Origin: Sphingobacterium litopenaei
GTDB lineage: Bacteria; Bacteroidota; Bacteroidia; Sphingobacteriales; Sphingobacteriaceae
Length of the DNA: 64,000 bases
Assembly: GCF_014692495.1 (NCBI RefSeq)
Contig: NZ_JACOIJ010000009.1
Location: 1 to 64,000 of the forward strand
Reading direction: 5' to 3'
The notes under the pieces: generated by a model
The model's database searches: none
What the model was told of the DNA's origin: nothing
Seen by the model: the letters and a program-made list of their open reading frames with translations, nothing else
Part shown: positions 45,640-55,753 of the stretch, one piece after another
How the letters are laid out: each line of letters opens with the position of its first letter
Position numbering within the stretch: position 1 is the first letter of the stretch
Made by a program: the position numbers and the translations under genes

Positions 45640-46940
45640 TCTGGCTCCTTAACTGAAGCTTCCAATTCCGCTAAAGTCTTTTTCGGTTTGGGAGCTTTCT
45701 GTTCTTTACCAAACAACGCATTCCAAATATTTCTTGATTCCTTAGTTAATAAAGGCGAAACAATGGATAGAATCAACACGTAAACAACCACAAAGGATTG
45801 CAATACAGGTAATAAACCTCCAGCTTTACCTATATTGGCCATAATAATAGAAAACTCCCCTCTCGCAGAAAGCGTAAAGCCAATATCAAATGAGGTTCTT
45901 TGCTTCATTCCTGAAAAATGAGCAGCAAAATATCCAGAAGCCACATTTCCAATTACTGTAACAACCGCTGCAATAGCTGCCCAACCTACGGCTCCTCCTA
46001 AGGAATATATATCAATAGATAATCCAAAGCTAAAGAAAAACATGGCTCCAAAGAAGTCTTTATAAGGCAAAACCATTCCTTCAATTTTCTTCAAATATTT
46101 AGAATCGGCAAATACTAATCCTGCCATTAACGCACCAATTGCTTCGGCCACATGGATTGTTTCAGAGAAACCCGCTATCACAAACAGTAAGCTGAAGATG
46201 ATTAGAATAAACAATTCCGAAGATTTGTCCTGTAAAATCCTATCTATAAAAGGAACGAGCTTACGTCCGAAAATCAAGAAAGTAAGAATAAAACCTAATG
46301 CGAGCACCGATGTACCTAATACGGACCAGAAAGAAGTTCCACCAGTCAATATAAGCCCTGATAAGAAGGAAATGTGCATAGCAATGAACAAATCATCAAA
46401 CATAATCATGCCCATAATGACCTCGGTCTCGGCATTTGCTGTACGTTTCAGATCGGTTAACACTTTAGCAACAATAGCTGTAGAAGAACTGGTCATCAAA
46501 CCACACAATACCATCAATTCTTTGAATGGCAAATCCATCAACCAACCAATTAGTAAACCAGAAACAAAATTTAGCAGAACATACAACGTTCCTCCTGTCA
46601 CTATGGATTTACCAGATTTGATGAGTCGACTGACAGAAAATTCCAGCCCCAAATAAAAGAGCAGGAATAAAACGCCCAATCTTCCCATAAATTCAATAAA
46701 AGGCTTACTTTCTGTGAAAGTAAAGAAAGACCAAATTTGATCTATAGAAGCTGTAAGATTGGGATTATTAATTTGAGAAAGTAAATCAGCAATAAATCCG
46801 GGGTATTCTTTATTGCCTAACAACATACCTATAATGATAAAAAATGGAATTACAGAAAAACGTAATTTATTAGCGAGCAAACCTACGCCTGCGACCAATA
46901 AAATGGCAATTCCTATTTCTAAAATTATAATATGCGACAT
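45636..46940 (-). CDS. khtU: CPA2 cation:proton antiporter (KhtU/KefB-like)
   Basis: A 434-residue membrane protein with about 12 to 13 helices, of the Na+/H+ exchanger fold: GLLANKLRFSVIPFFIIIGMLLG, FLLFYLGLEFSVSRL, LCGLMTSSSTAIVAKVL, MGMIMFDDLFIAMHI and FTLSARGEFSIIMANIG. No C-terminal NAD-binding (TrkA-N) domain, unlike KefB/KefC. Instead a separate RCK_C protein is encoded just upstream, as in the Bacillus KhtTU K+ efflux system. Probably exports K+ in exchange for protons. Confidence 0.82.
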   Translation of the reverse strand: MSHIIILEIGIAILLVAGVGLLANKLRFSVIPFFIIIGMLLGNKEYPGFIADLLSQINNPNLTASIDQIWSFFTFTESKPFIEFMGRLGVLFLLFYLGLEFSVSRLIKSGKSIVTGGTLYVLLNFVSGLLIGWLMDLPFKELMVLCGLMTSSSTAIVAKVLTDLKRTANAETEVIMGMIMFDDLFIAMHISFLSGLILTGGTSFWSVLGTSVLALGFILTFLIFGRKLVPFIDRILQDKSSELFILIIFSLLFVIAGFSETIHVAEAIGALMAGLVFADSKYLKKIEGMVLPYKDFFGAMFFFSFGLSIDIYSLGGAVGWAAIAAVVTVIGNVASGYFAAHFSGMKQRTSFDIGFTLSARGEFSIIMANIGKAGGLLPVLQSFVVVYVLILSIVSPLLTKESRNIWNALFGKEQKAPKPKKTLAELEASVKEPD

Positions 46941-46943
46941 AGA

Positions 46944-47423
46944 TTATACGAGTAATTCTTTTAGTAACTTAATATGTTTAGCTTTTCCGGCAATCACCAA
47001 AGTATCCCCTGGCTCAATAACATAATCCGGACCCGGATTGATTTTTGTTTCTGAATCTTTGATGGCAGCAATAATAGAAGCGCCTGTTTTTTGGCGAACG
47101 CCCAACTCCCCTATGCTTTTATTTACACCATCGTTTGAAGCCTCTACTTTGTACCACTCAATACGCAGATCGTCCAAAGCAACTTCAATAGTTTCCAAAG
47201 CTTTAGGCTTATAAGACAAGCCACCAATTATTCCAGCCACTTGACGGGATTCCTCATCAGATAATGTCATCACACAACGTGTCTCATTATCTTCGTCATC
47301 ATGACGGTACAATTCACGACGACCATCGTCATGAATAACTACGACCATATTGTCACCAGCTTCTGTTTCGATCTGAAACTTTTTACCAATACCAATAAGA
47401 TCACTTTCTCTAACTACTGACAT
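46944..47423 (-). CDS. khtT: KhtT-like regulatory subunit with TrkA-C domain
   Basis: A 159-residue soluble protein. The N-terminal half (RESDLIGIGKKFQIETEAGD, VVVIHDDGRRELYRHDDED) is like the KhtT N-domain, and the C-terminal RCK_C/TrkA-C domain spans about 80-159 (NKSIGELGVRQKTGASIIAA, PGPDYVIEPGDTLVIAGKAKHIKLL). It gates the antiporter and may sense nucleotides or pH. It ends three bases before khtU, in one operon. Confidence 0.85.
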   Translation of the reverse strand: MSVVRESDLIGIGKKFQIETEAGDNMVVVIHDDGRRELYRHDDEDNETRCVMTLSDEESRQVAGIIGGLSYKPKALETIEVALDDLRIEWYKVEASNDGVNKSIGELGVRQKTGASIIAAIKDSETKINPGPDYVIEPGDTLVIAGKAKHIKLLKELLV

Positions 47424-47478
47424 AGTAATATGTTATGAGTTTATAACAATTGATTTATTCAAATATAATAAAAATGGC

Positions 47479-48261
47479 CTATTTATTAGGATCAACTAAC
47501 ATATATGTGCCATCGTCTTTTAATTTTGGTAGTCCCATAGCCAAAGATTTGCCATGGTAAAATAAATAAATCCATCCCTCTGGTGCACCTTGCTGCCAAT
47601 ATTCCTTACGCTTGTCACGGGATGCTCTTCCATCAAAATCATATTTCGCAATGAAATTCTTGAAAAGCTCCTCTGGCTCCGGCAACACATCCCCACCAAA
47701 GAAGAAATGCTCACCACCAGTCTCGATATGAAATGCTTGGTGAAATTCGGTATGACCGCCATTTACCTCATAGCGAATTTCATAATTCACCACACCATCA
47801 CCTTCAACCAAGTTTAGATTTCCACTACGTTGAATCACATCAAAAACTTCCGTACGATAAGACGGAGATTCAGACGAATATGCATTTTCCCATTCACCTC
47901 GCTGAATAATATATTCCGCTTCTGGAAATGCCACGCGTCCTACACCATTCTTGAAATCTACCAAACCACCTGTATGATCTTTGTGCAAATGTGACATCAA
48001 AACATACTTCACGTCTTCTGGTTCAAATCCCAATTTACGAATATTATGATGTATCAACAACTCATCATCTTCTGTTCGAAATCCTAATCCTGCATCACAA
48101 AGAATTAAACCATTGCTCGATTCAATCAAAAATGGGTGAACATGAACAAACAAAGAGCCTGGACGACTTTTGGGATCGTCTTTCAAAGGATCAAAAGGAA
48201 CAAATTTTTTAGTGGCATCAACAGAGAAGGAACCTTCGAATAAAGAATACGCTTGAATCAT
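47479..48261 (-). CDS. MBL-fold metallohydrolase
   Basis: A 260-residue metallo-beta-lactamase-fold enzyme. Zinc motif SHLHKDHTGG (about 90-99), further ligands in GGHTEFHQAFHI and FFGGDVLPE. It resembles AttM/AiiA-type lactonases and related hydrolases, but quorum-quenching cannot be claimed from sequence alone. Its 5' end is 84 bases from recJ on the opposite strand. Confidence 0.85.
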   Translation of the reverse strand: MIQAYSLFEGSFSVDATKKFVPFDPLKDDPKSRPGSLFVHVHPFLIESSNGLILCDAGLGFRTEDDELLIHHNIRKLGFEPEDVKYVLMSHLHKDHTGGLVDFKNGVGRVAFPEAEYIIQRGEWENAYSSESPSYRTEVFDVIQRSGNLNLVEGDGVVNYEIRYEVNGGHTEFHQAFHIETGGEHFFFGGDVLPEPEELFKNFIAKYDFDGRASRDKRKEYWQQGAPEGWIYLFYHGKSLAMGLPKLKDDGTYMLVDPNK

Positions 48262-48377
48262 TCTTTTATATTATTGTAAATATGATAGTTAGGAAATCCT
48301 AAATTAATTATCGACTGCGAGTATTAGGTTACTACACCTATAAAATGTATATTTACATACAAATACTGCGCAAAGAT

Positions 48378-50078
48378 ATGCAAAAAAGGTGGGTCCTAAA
48401 ACCAAAAAGTAATAGCAACAAAGTTAGTCATTTAAAATCAGAACTAGGTGTCAACGACATCGTTGCAAATCTTTTGGTAAGTCGAGAAATCGAGACCTAC
48501 GAACAAGCTAAGTATTTCTTTAGACCTTCCTTGGATCATTTACATGATCCTTTTTTGATGAAAGATATGGATGTTGCCATATCACGCATCGAAAGAGCAA
48601 TAGGCAATAAGGAGAAAATCTTAATCTACGGAGATTACGATGTGGATGGCACGACGGCGGTTTCTGTTGTATATAGTTTTTTCCGAACATTTCATTCTCG
48701 TATTGAATTTTATATTCCGGATCGCTACTCGGAGGGCTATGGTATTTCAACTCAGGGGATAGACTACGCCGCCGAAAATGGTTTTTCTCTTATTATCGCG
48801 TTAGATTGTGGCATCAAAGCCATTGATAAGGTTAATTATGCGAATAGCAAAGGCATTGATTTTATCATTGGAGACCACCACTTACCGGGAGAAACTATTC
48901 CAAATGCGATAGCTGTATTAGACCCAAAACGCATAGATTGTGCGTATCCCTACAAAGAACTTTCAGGATGTGGTATAGGCTTCAAGATTATTCAAGCTTT
49001 TATCATCAAAAACAATATGGATATGGAATCTGCCTATCAATATTTGGATTTGGTGGCAGTAAGTATTGCATCAGATATCGTTCCTATTACAGGAGAAAAT
49101 CGCACCTTAACTCATTTTGGTCTTAAAAAATTAAACAGCAATCCTTCTGTAGGTTTCAAAGCTTTAATAGACTTATCTTCTAATCGTACACGTACATTTA
49201 CTGTCAACGATATTGTTTTTCAGATTGGTCCTCGTATCAATGCTGCCGGACGCATCGAACATGCAAAAGATGCTGTTAAATTATTAATTTCAAAGTCAGA
49301 GGAAGAAGCTAAAAACTTTTCAAGTGCTGTGGATGATCAGAATAACGTGCGTAAAGATTTTGATTTGACTATTACGCAAGAGGCTTTATCATTAATAGAA
49401 TCATCTTCAGAAAATCAGCTTCGAAAATCAACAGTTCTCTACAAAGCAGATTGGCACAAAGGTGTTATTGGCATCGTGGCTTCTCGTCTGACAGAAAAAT
49501 ATTACCGCCCTACTGTTATTTTGACTCAAACGAATGGGCATATTGCAGGTTCCGCACGTTCGGTACTAGGATTTGATTTATATGAAGCACTAAGTGAATG
49601 CAGCGATTTGCTCGAACAATTTGGTGGGCACAAATATGCTGCTGGTCTGACTATGCGCGAGGAGAATATCAGCTTGTTTCAACAAAAATTTGAAGCTGTA
49701 GTGGAAAAAACCATTAAGCCCGAAATGTTGCAACAAGAAGTAAGCATCGATCTTGAGATAGCACTAAAAGATATTGACAGTAAGCTGTATCGTATTCTAA
49801 AACAATTCGAGCCTTTTGGCCCACAGAATGAAGCTCCAGTTTTTATGTCCCGTAATGTGCGTATCATTGGATCAGCATACATAGTTGGAAATAATCATTT
49901 GAAGCTTACAATTGTTCAAGATGGTTCAGCTAGTTTTGAATGTATAGCTTTTGGATTGGCAGAACATTTGGACCATATTCAACGACAAAATCCATTCGAT
50001 ATTTGTTATACGATTGAGGAAAACAACTGGAGAGGGAAAAAGAATTTACAATTAAATATTAAAGCAATACGATATTAA
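48378..50078 (+). CDS. recJ: Single-strand DNA exonuclease RecJ
   Basis: A DHH-family 5'-3' exonuclease. IYGDYDVDGTTA is the first metal motif, DCGIK the second, and IGDHHLPGETIPNA the DHH motif. KGVIGIVASRLTEKYYRPTVIL and GSARSVLGFDLYEALSEC with GGHKYAAGLTM form DHHA1, and an OB-fold follows at the C-terminus. I prefer the start at 48378 (MQKRWVLKP), which is where family members begin; an in-frame ATG 33 bases upstream would add 11 unlikely residues. Works in recombination and mismatch repair. Confidence 0.92.
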   Translation: MQKRWVLKPKSNSNKVSHLKSELGVNDIVANLLVSREIETYEQAKYFFRPSLDHLHDPFLMKDMDVAISRIERAIGNKEKILIYGDYDVDGTTAVSVVYSFFRTFHSRIEFYIPDRYSEGYGISTQGIDYAAENGFSLIIALDCGIKAIDKVNYANSKGIDFIIGDHHLPGETIPNAIAVLDPKRIDCAYPYKELSGCGIGFKIIQAFIIKNNMDMESAYQYLDLVAVSIASDIVPITGENRTLTHFGLKKLNSNPSVGFKALIDLSSNRTRTFTVNDIVFQIGPRINAAGRIEHAKDAVKLLISKSEEEAKNFSSAVDDQNNVRKDFDLTITQEALSLIESSSENQLRKSTVLYKADWHKGVIGIVASRLTEKYYRPTVILTQTNGHIAGSARSVLGFDLYEALSECSDLLEQFGGHKYAAGLTMREENISLFQQKFEAVVEKTIKPEMLQQEVSIDLEIALKDIDSKLYRILKQFEPFGPQNEAPVFMSRNVRIIGSAYIVGNNHLKLTIVQDGSASFECIAFGLAEHLDHIQRQNPFDICYTIEENNWRGKKNLQLNIKAIRY

Positions 50079-50109
50079 AATATATTTGCAATAGCTGAAA
50101 TATTGATTC

Positions 50110-50844
50110 ATGATACTTAGAGCAGAACATCTCATCAAAAAATATAAACAACGTACTGTTGTAAATGATGTTTCATTTCACGTGGAGCAAGGTGAAATCG
50201 TGGGACTACTAGGACCAAATGGTGCAGGAAAGACCACATCATTCTATATGATCGTAGGGCTTATTAAGCCTAATGAAGGTCATGTATTTTTGAATGACGA
50301 AGAAATTACCAAAGATGCGATGTTTCAACGCGCACAAAAAGGTATCGGTTATTTAGCACAAGAAGCTTCTGTTTTTCGTAAGCTTTCTGTAGAAAACAAT
50401 ATTCTAGCAGTTTTGGAAATCCATTATCCCAACAAAGAGGAACGTATGGCTAAACTGGAAGAGCTTTTAAGCGAATTCAGTTTGCATCGTGTACGCAAAA
50501 ATCGTGGTGATTTATTGTCAGGCGGTGAACGCCGTCGGACCGAAATTGCACGCGCATTAGCTGCTAATCCACACTTTATTTTGTTGGATGAACCTTTTGC
50601 TGGGGTCGATCCTATTGCCGTGGAGGAAATCCAATCTATCGTTTCTAAATTGAAAGCCAAAAACATCGGAGTTTTAATTACGGATCACAACGTACAAGAA
50701 ACTTTGTCCATTACGGATAGAGCTTATTTGCTGACAGAAGGAAAAATCATGTTGACAGGTAAGCCCGAAGAAATCGCAGAAAATGAAATGGCGCGCAAAT
50801 TCTACTTAGGTCAGAATTTTGTATTACGTAGAAAAAAACTCTAA
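50110..50844 (+). CDS. lptB: LPS export ABC ATPase LptB
   Basis: A 244-residue ABC ATPase. Walker [10 protein letters not shown] (about 36-44), Q-loop [17 protein letters not shown], signature [16 protein letters not shown], Walker [16 protein letters not shown] and switch His in ITDHNVQET. The sequence matches LptB closely, including the C-terminus ([13 protein letters not shown]). It drives LPS extraction with LptFG and LptC, which are not in this window. It starts 31 bases after recJ and precedes the GH3 gene. Confidence 0.95.
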   Translation: MILRAEHLIKKYKQRTVVNDVSFHVEQGEIVGLLGPNGAGKTTSFYMIVGLIKPNEGHVFLNDEEITKDAMFQRAQKGIGYLAQEASVFRKLSVENNILAVLEIHYPNKEERMAKLEELLSEFSLHRVRKNRGDLLSGGERRRTEIARALAANPHFILLDEPFAGVDPIAVEEIQSIVSKLKAKNIGVLITDHNVQETLSITDRAYLLTEGKIMLTGKPEEIAENEMARKFYLGQNFVLRRKKL

Positions 50845-50870
50845 CTTAAAGCTAGATAACTACCTAAGGT

Positions 50871-52388
50871 ATGGCGCTATTAAATTCTATCTTCTCTTGG
50901 ATAATGCAAAAAAGAATTCACCAGATTGAACTCTTTATCAAATATCCTCATGATGTGCAAGAAGAATGGTTCCAAAACTTAATTTCTGCAGCTGAAGCTA
51001 CCGAATGGGGCAAAAAATACGATTACAAAAGTATTTTCACTCCTGAAGAATTTAAAAATAGAGTACCTATCAGCGATTACGATGACCTAAAAGGCTATAT
51101 CGATCGCATGATCAAAGGCGAACAAAATATTTTGTGGCCTTCGGACATAAAATGGTTTGCTAAATCATCAGGTACTACAGCAGACCGCAGCAAATTTATT
51201 CCGGTGAGTCTTGAGGCTTTAGAAGAATGTCATTTCCAAGGTGGCAAAGATATGCTGACTATATTCTGTCACAACAAGCCAAACAATAAAGTTTTTACAG
51301 GCAAATCTGTTGTAATCGGCGGTTCATCCCAGATAAACAACTTTAGTCCAGATTCATATTACGGGGATTTATCTTCTATTTTGATACGAAACCTTCCTTC
51401 TTGGGCTGAATTTTTACGCACGCCCAATGTTGAGGTCACGCTAAACCCAAATTTCGAAGAAAAAATAGAGCAAATCGCTCAAATTACTATAAAAGAGAAT
51501 GTAACAAGTCTGGCTGGTGTTCCAACATGGAATATCGTTATGGCAAAACGAATTCTCGAAATCACAGGCAAAGACAATTTATTGGAAGTCTGGCCTAATT
51601 TGGAATTTTATGGCCATGGAGGCGTAAGTTTCACGCCTTATCGAGAGCAGTTTAAACAACTGATTCCTTCGGATAACATGTATTATCTGGAGAATTACAA
51701 TGCTTCTGAAGGATACTTTGGCATTCAAGACCAATCCGATTCGGATGATTTATTACTCATGCTCGATTATGGAATTTATTACGAATTCCTTCCAATGGAT
51801 AATTTGGAAGACGAACATCCCAAAACCTTAGGCTTGCACGAAGTAGAATTAGGTAAAAATTATGCCTTGATCATTTCCACCAATGCTGGTTTGTGGCGTT
51901 ATAAAATTGGTGATACGATTAAATTCACTTCCCTATCGCCATATCGTTTCCAAATTTCTGGGCGCACAAAACAATACATCAATACTTTTGGAGAAGAAGT
52001 GATTGTCGATAATGCAGATCAAGCCTTACAAGCTGCTTGTAAAGTGACAGATGCTATTATTCGAGATTATACCGCTGGCCCTGTTTATTTCAGCAACAAA
52101 GAAGCTGGCGCGCATGAATGGATTATTGAATTTGAAAAACAACCTTCAGATTTCAACAAATTCTGTGAAACTTTGGATACTACTTTGCGTGAAATAAACT
52201 CGGATTACGACGCAAAACGCTTCAAAAATCTAGCATTAGGACAACCTATTATTCACAATGCACCCCAGGAAACCTTCTACACTTGGATGAAGTCCAGAGG
52301 AAAATTAGGCGGTCAAAATAAAGTTCCTCGTCTGGCCAATAACCGTGAGTATTTGGAACCTTTGTTAAAGTTGATACATCAACCTTAA
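50871..52388 (+). CDS. GH3 auxin-responsive promoter family protein
   Basis: A 505-residue acyl-adenylate-forming enzyme of the GH3 type. Phosphate-binding WFAKSSGTTADRSKFIPVS (about 98-116), then YLENYNASEGYFGIQD and GLWRYKIGDTIKFTSL, with SGRTKQYINTFGEE as the hinge. In plants GH3 enzymes join amino acids to jasmonate or auxin; the bacterial role is unknown. Common in Bacteroidota next to lptB. Its last four bases overlap the convergent TPR gene. Confidence 0.88.
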   Translation: MALLNSIFSWIMQKRIHQIELFIKYPHDVQEEWFQNLISAAEATEWGKKYDYKSIFTPEEFKNRVPISDYDDLKGYIDRMIKGEQNILWPSDIKWFAKSSGTTADRSKFIPVSLEALEECHFQGGKDMLTIFCHNKPNNKVFTGKSVVIGGSSQINNFSPDSYYGDLSSILIRNLPSWAEFLRTPNVEVTLNPNFEEKIEQIAQITIKENVTSLAGVPTWNIVMAKRILEITGKDNLLEVWPNLEFYGHGGVSFTPYREQFKQLIPSDNMYYLENYNASEGYFGIQDQSDSDDLLLMLDYGIYYEFLPMDNLEDEHPKTLGLHEVELGKNYALIISTNAGLWRYKIGDTIKFTSLSPYRFQISGRTKQYINTFGEEVIVDNADQALQAACKVTDAIIRDYTAGPVYFSNKEAGAHEWIIEFEKQPSDFNKFCETLDTTLREINSDYDAKRFKNLALGQPIIHNAPQETFYTWMKSRGKLGGQNKVPRLANNREYLEPLLKLIHQP

Positions 52389-53098
52389 TTCAATTTATCT
52401 AATAGTTTTTGAGCTTTTCTACCAAGTTCTCCTTGATTTGGAATCGTTTTCAAAAGCACTACAGCTTCTTCTTTACTTCCCAATTTTTCTAAACTCACCG
52501 CTAAATAATATTTTGCTTCGTCTTTAAAGATGGATTCACCATTAGCAATAGGATTCAACTTAACTTTTGCTTCATTATAATTTTCTTCACCTAAATAAGT
52601 CAATGCAGCATAATATTGATACTGTATAACTTCTGGTTCTTTATTGATGAGGTTATTCAAAATAGTGCGGGAATCTGCATACGATTTTTGATTATACAGA
52701 CGTACAGCCTCTTCATATTGATCATTAGATTCTTGACCACGAACGATCTCAGATTGCATAGTTGGCAACTCATACAAAGCGGTGTTATTATTAAAGAAAA
52801 ACAAATACCCAAATAGCAGCACACAAGCGGCACTTGCAATGGTGACAATAGGTTTTATCCGCTGAAACAAAGTTTGTTTAGGATAACGGTATTCCGTTTC
52901 TGCATGAAACAAAGATTCTCTTAAGTCGGATTCGTTGGAGTTCAGCCTTTTATTTATAATATCATGCACTTCTGTTTGCAACAGAACCAAATTTCGAAAA
53001 TCTGTATCCTGCTCCATATGAGTTTCAAATTCTTGCAACTCCTCTCCTTGCAATTGCCCTTCGATATAATCTTGAATTTTGTCTGCTAAATGTTCCAT
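52385..53098 (-). CDS. Membrane-anchored TPR protein, probable anti-sigma partner
   Basis: A 237-residue protein. An N-terminal cytoplasmic part (about 1-80) resembles the anti-sigma fold of this phylum (IQDYIEGQLQGEELQEFETHMEQD), one membrane helix lies at about 84-101 (IVTIASAACVLLFGYLFFF), and TPR repeats fill the periplasmic part (YEEAVRLYNQKSYADSRTILNNLI, YQYYAALTYLGEENYNEAKVKL, YYLAVSLEKLG). It sits 12 bases after the sigma-like gene in the same operon, so it probably holds that sigma. Confidence 0.7.
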   Translation of the reverse strand: MEHLADKIQDYIEGQLQGEELQEFETHMEQDTDFRNLVLLQTEVHDIINKRLNSNESDLRESLFHAETEYRYPKQTLFQRIKPIVTIASAACVLLFGYLFFFNNNTALYELPTMQSEIVRGQESNDQYEEAVRLYNQKSYADSRTILNNLINKEPEVIQYQYYAALTYLGEENYNEAKVKLNPIANGESIFKDEAKYYLAVSLEKLGSKEEAVVLLKTIPNQGELGRKAQKLLDKLN

Positions 53099-53110
53099 TT
53101 CAATAATTAT

Positions 53111-53665
53111 TTAAAATAACCCACTCTCTTTAACTTTCCTTACTAGTGTGGCCATACATTCACTTTTCTTTTTTCGAAGATAAGCATAGGTTATACCCAT
53201 GGATTCTGCTATTTTCTCCTGATGTTTCTCCTGCATACATCGCTTGATGATTTGCTGACAACTTTCACCTAAGGTATCCAATAGCGACATCACAATATTT
53301 TCACGGTTTACCGTTTCTAACATTTCGTCCCATGCTTTATTTGATTCATCTTCAACATATAATACACTTTGTTCAAGATTTGTTACCGGCATCCGTTGAT
53401 TTTTTTTCAAGGCATTCAGCCATTTACGCTTACAAACTAATTTAAGGAAGGATGAAAAACTGGTGGTAAGTTGGAAATCTTTTTGATGTGCCATATGATA
53501 GATATCCACTAAAGATTCCTGAAAAATATCATAACCATCATCCTCTGACCCATTATTTTGTTGAATAAGGGTAACAATTTGTTTTGAAAATTTATTATAT
53601 ATTAATTGAATACCTGTGCTATTGTTATCCTTTAGGTATTGAATATAAATTTGGTCAAGATGCAT
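53111..53665 (-). CDS. Sigma-70-like (ECF-type) RNA polymerase sigma factor
   Basis: A 184-residue protein. Region 2 resembles GIQLIYNKFSKQIVTLIQQ...YDIFQESLVDIYHMA, and region 4 GESCQQIIKRCMQEKHQEKIAESMGITYAYLRKKKSECMATL has a helix-turn-helix. It is a diverged ECF factor. It is divergent from the PKD/CHAT genes, 70 bases apart, and leads an operon with the TPR anti-sigma candidate. Its targets may include those genes; this is inference. Confidence 0.78.
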   Translation of the reverse strand: MHLDQIYIQYLKDNNSTGIQLIYNKFSKQIVTLIQQNNGSEDDGYDIFQESLVDIYHMAHQKDFQLTTSFSSFLKLVCKRKWLNALKKNQRMPVTNLEQSVLYVEDESNKAWDEMLETVNRENIVMSLLDTLGESCQQIIKRCMQEKHQEKIAESMGITYAYLRKKKSECMATLVRKVKESGLF

Positions 53666-53735
53666 TTAATTGGCAATTACTTAGTAAATTTAATAATATT
53701 TTTAATTTTTCATTACCCTTAATGAACCTAAATAT

Positions 53736-55748
53736 ATGATTCAAAAACTACTACCTATAATACTTGGTCTGCTGGTGCAAATTGGTTACGCACAGCAAGA
53801 TACTATGCTGACACCTATTGATACTTTTCAAAGCAATATAGAGATATACGAAGTGGATGGTGTATTCCATTTCAAGCCGATTTTACGTCCCTTAGTACAA
53901 ATACCAGGAGGTCGCACGCCCTATTATAAATATTTATGGGATTTTGGTGATGGTCATTTCAGCACGCAACCAGAACCTACTCATCAATATGCCCAACCAG
54001 GGAACTATGAGGTTTCTGTTTATGCGGTGAATAATTACGATTACGGTCCTAAACCCAAAAGACCTAAGAAACCATTACAAAGTAATAAGCCAGCGAATAC
54101 AGCTATAGCGAGCTTACAGCCCAATGCTTTTGAACAGAATTTCTTTTCTTCTAATGGTATTTTTCAAATCTATAAACTTTCTGACGCTAAACCAGGCGAA
54201 GACATTCAATTGGTGGTAGGTGTCAATACAGGTGGTCAAAAAGGAAAGGTTTTTATTCTTTCTAATGAAAAAATTGCAGGCTTGAATGGTTTTAAATTTG
54301 CAAACCAAAGCAAGTATTATCAAGAACAATTAGATTCGCTAGTACAAAAAGACCAGCTTCACAGTATGTGGGCATCTGTAAAACAATCTACTTTTACCAA
54401 AACAGGCAGCCCCGATTACGGTATCAAAGAAGTTTCAGATTTTAAATCTAGTCAACAAGCCATAGACTATTTCAAAGATCTATATGGTGCATACAATTCC
54501 CTTTCAGCATATGATATCGAACCTTCTATTGCAGAGCAGCAATTTTCATTGATAAATCTAGATGTTACGCCTGATATGTTGGTGGACACCAATACTATAG
54601 TGACGCTTACTGGAGTTTTCATCCCTGAAAATGGTATAGCCAATGTCCACCAAGTCGATATTCCTGTGGTGAAGTCACACGATCCTAACAAAATGTCTGT
54701 CCGACCTGCACGCATGAGTTATCGTTTTCAATCCAAAAACAAAACATTGACGTATAAAGTGCAATTTCAAAATGATGGTGAAGGCGATGCTAGACATGTT
54801 CGGTTGGAAATGTTTTTGCCTCCCGAAGTTCGAAAAGAAACATTTCGTTTAAAATCATTATATCCCAAATGCGATACTTGTGCTACTCCAAACGCATTAG
54901 GCTGTTATCAATACACAATCAAAGATAATGGGGCTTTACTCTTTCATTTTAAAGACATTGCTTTGCCTGGTACTGCTTCCAAGACATTAACAGACCCAGA
55001 TAGTTCCAAAGGTTTCATCCTTTTTGAAGTTGATATGGAGAAGAAAAAGTTCAAGAACAAATCTTTTAAATCCTATACGGACATTTATTTTGATAATAAT
55101 CCTCCTATCACGACGAATATTTCTACTTCTAGATTTAGACAAATTTGGTCTCCTATTGTAACTGTGGGAACAGCAGCTACATTTGGAACACCTGAAGAAA
55201 ACACCCTTAAGCATCAATTTAAACCAGGCATTCAACTTGGGTTTGGTTTAGCACCAATGGCCCCTTACAACAAACCATTTTGGCAAGCAGAAATTTACAC
55301 TTCATACTATAGCAGAAGTAGTGAAACAGGACAATTAGAGGAAAAAGGTGTCATTACTTTTGTTGAGAATGGCCGAGATATGAAATACGAATATCAAGCT
55401 ACAGATAGCACGGTTAATCGGGATTTTCTATCTATCCAAGTGCCTCTTCAGATTCGTTATAATATTAATTCTTGGGTTTCTGTTGGCGCTGGTGTCGCAT
55501 TTCGCAAAGATTTTAACACAAAATTTAGCAACTCGAAGACTTATTTTTTTACCTCCGCTCAAGGCGTAGAAAACCAGCATACAATAGAAAATACCAATAT
55601 AGAAAAAGAAGATAGCCCGATAAAATACAATCCATTCTTTGATATCAATTTGGGTCGAGTATATATGGGACCTGCTATTGGATTTAGATTGAGTTATGAC
55701 AAAAATCAGAAATCGTATAGTGGCATTTATGGGGTTTGGCGTTTCTAA
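53736..55748 (+). CDS. Secreted PKD-domain protein with C-terminal beta-barrel
   Basis: A 670-residue protein with a signal peptide (cleavage near GYAQQ, residue 20). A PKD domain about 35-105 (YKYLWDFGDGHFSTQPEPTH), an unassigned middle, a DUF11-like domain about 330-455 (LTYKVQFQNDGEGDARHV, IYFDNNPPITTN), then repeated aromatic strands from about 490 ending in GIYGVWRF, a pattern typical of outer-membrane barrels. Probably displays its PKD and DUF11 parts at the surface or in the periplasm. The CHAT gene follows directly. Confidence 0.75.
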   Translation: MIQKLLPIILGLLVQIGYAQQDTMLTPIDTFQSNIEIYEVDGVFHFKPILRPLVQIPGGRTPYYKYLWDFGDGHFSTQPEPTHQYAQPGNYEVSVYAVNNYDYGPKPKRPKKPLQSNKPANTAIASLQPNAFEQNFFSSNGIFQIYKLSDAKPGEDIQLVVGVNTGGQKGKVFILSNEKIAGLNGFKFANQSKYYQEQLDSLVQKDQLHSMWASVKQSTFTKTGSPDYGIKEVSDFKSSQQAIDYFKDLYGAYNSLSAYDIEPSIAEQQFSLINLDVTPDMLVDTNTIVTLTGVFIPENGIANVHQVDIPVVKSHDPNKMSVRPARMSYRFQSKNKTLTYKVQFQNDGEGDARHVRLEMFLPPEVRKETFRLKSLYPKCDTCATPNALGCYQYTIKDNGALLFHFKDIALPGTASKTLTDPDSSKGFILFEVDMEKKKFKNKSFKSYTDIYFDNNPPITTNISTSRFRQIWSPIVTVGTAATFGTPEENTLKHQFKPGIQLGFGLAPMAPYNKPFWQAEIYTSYYSRSSETGQLEEKGVITFVENGRDMKYEYQATDSTVNRDFLSIQVPLQIRYNINSWVSVGAGVAFRKDFNTKFSNSKTYFFTSAQGVENQHTIENTNIEKEDSPIKYNPFFDINLGRVYMGPAIGFRLSYDKNQKSYSGIYGVWRF

Positions 55749-55753
55749 GTGTA

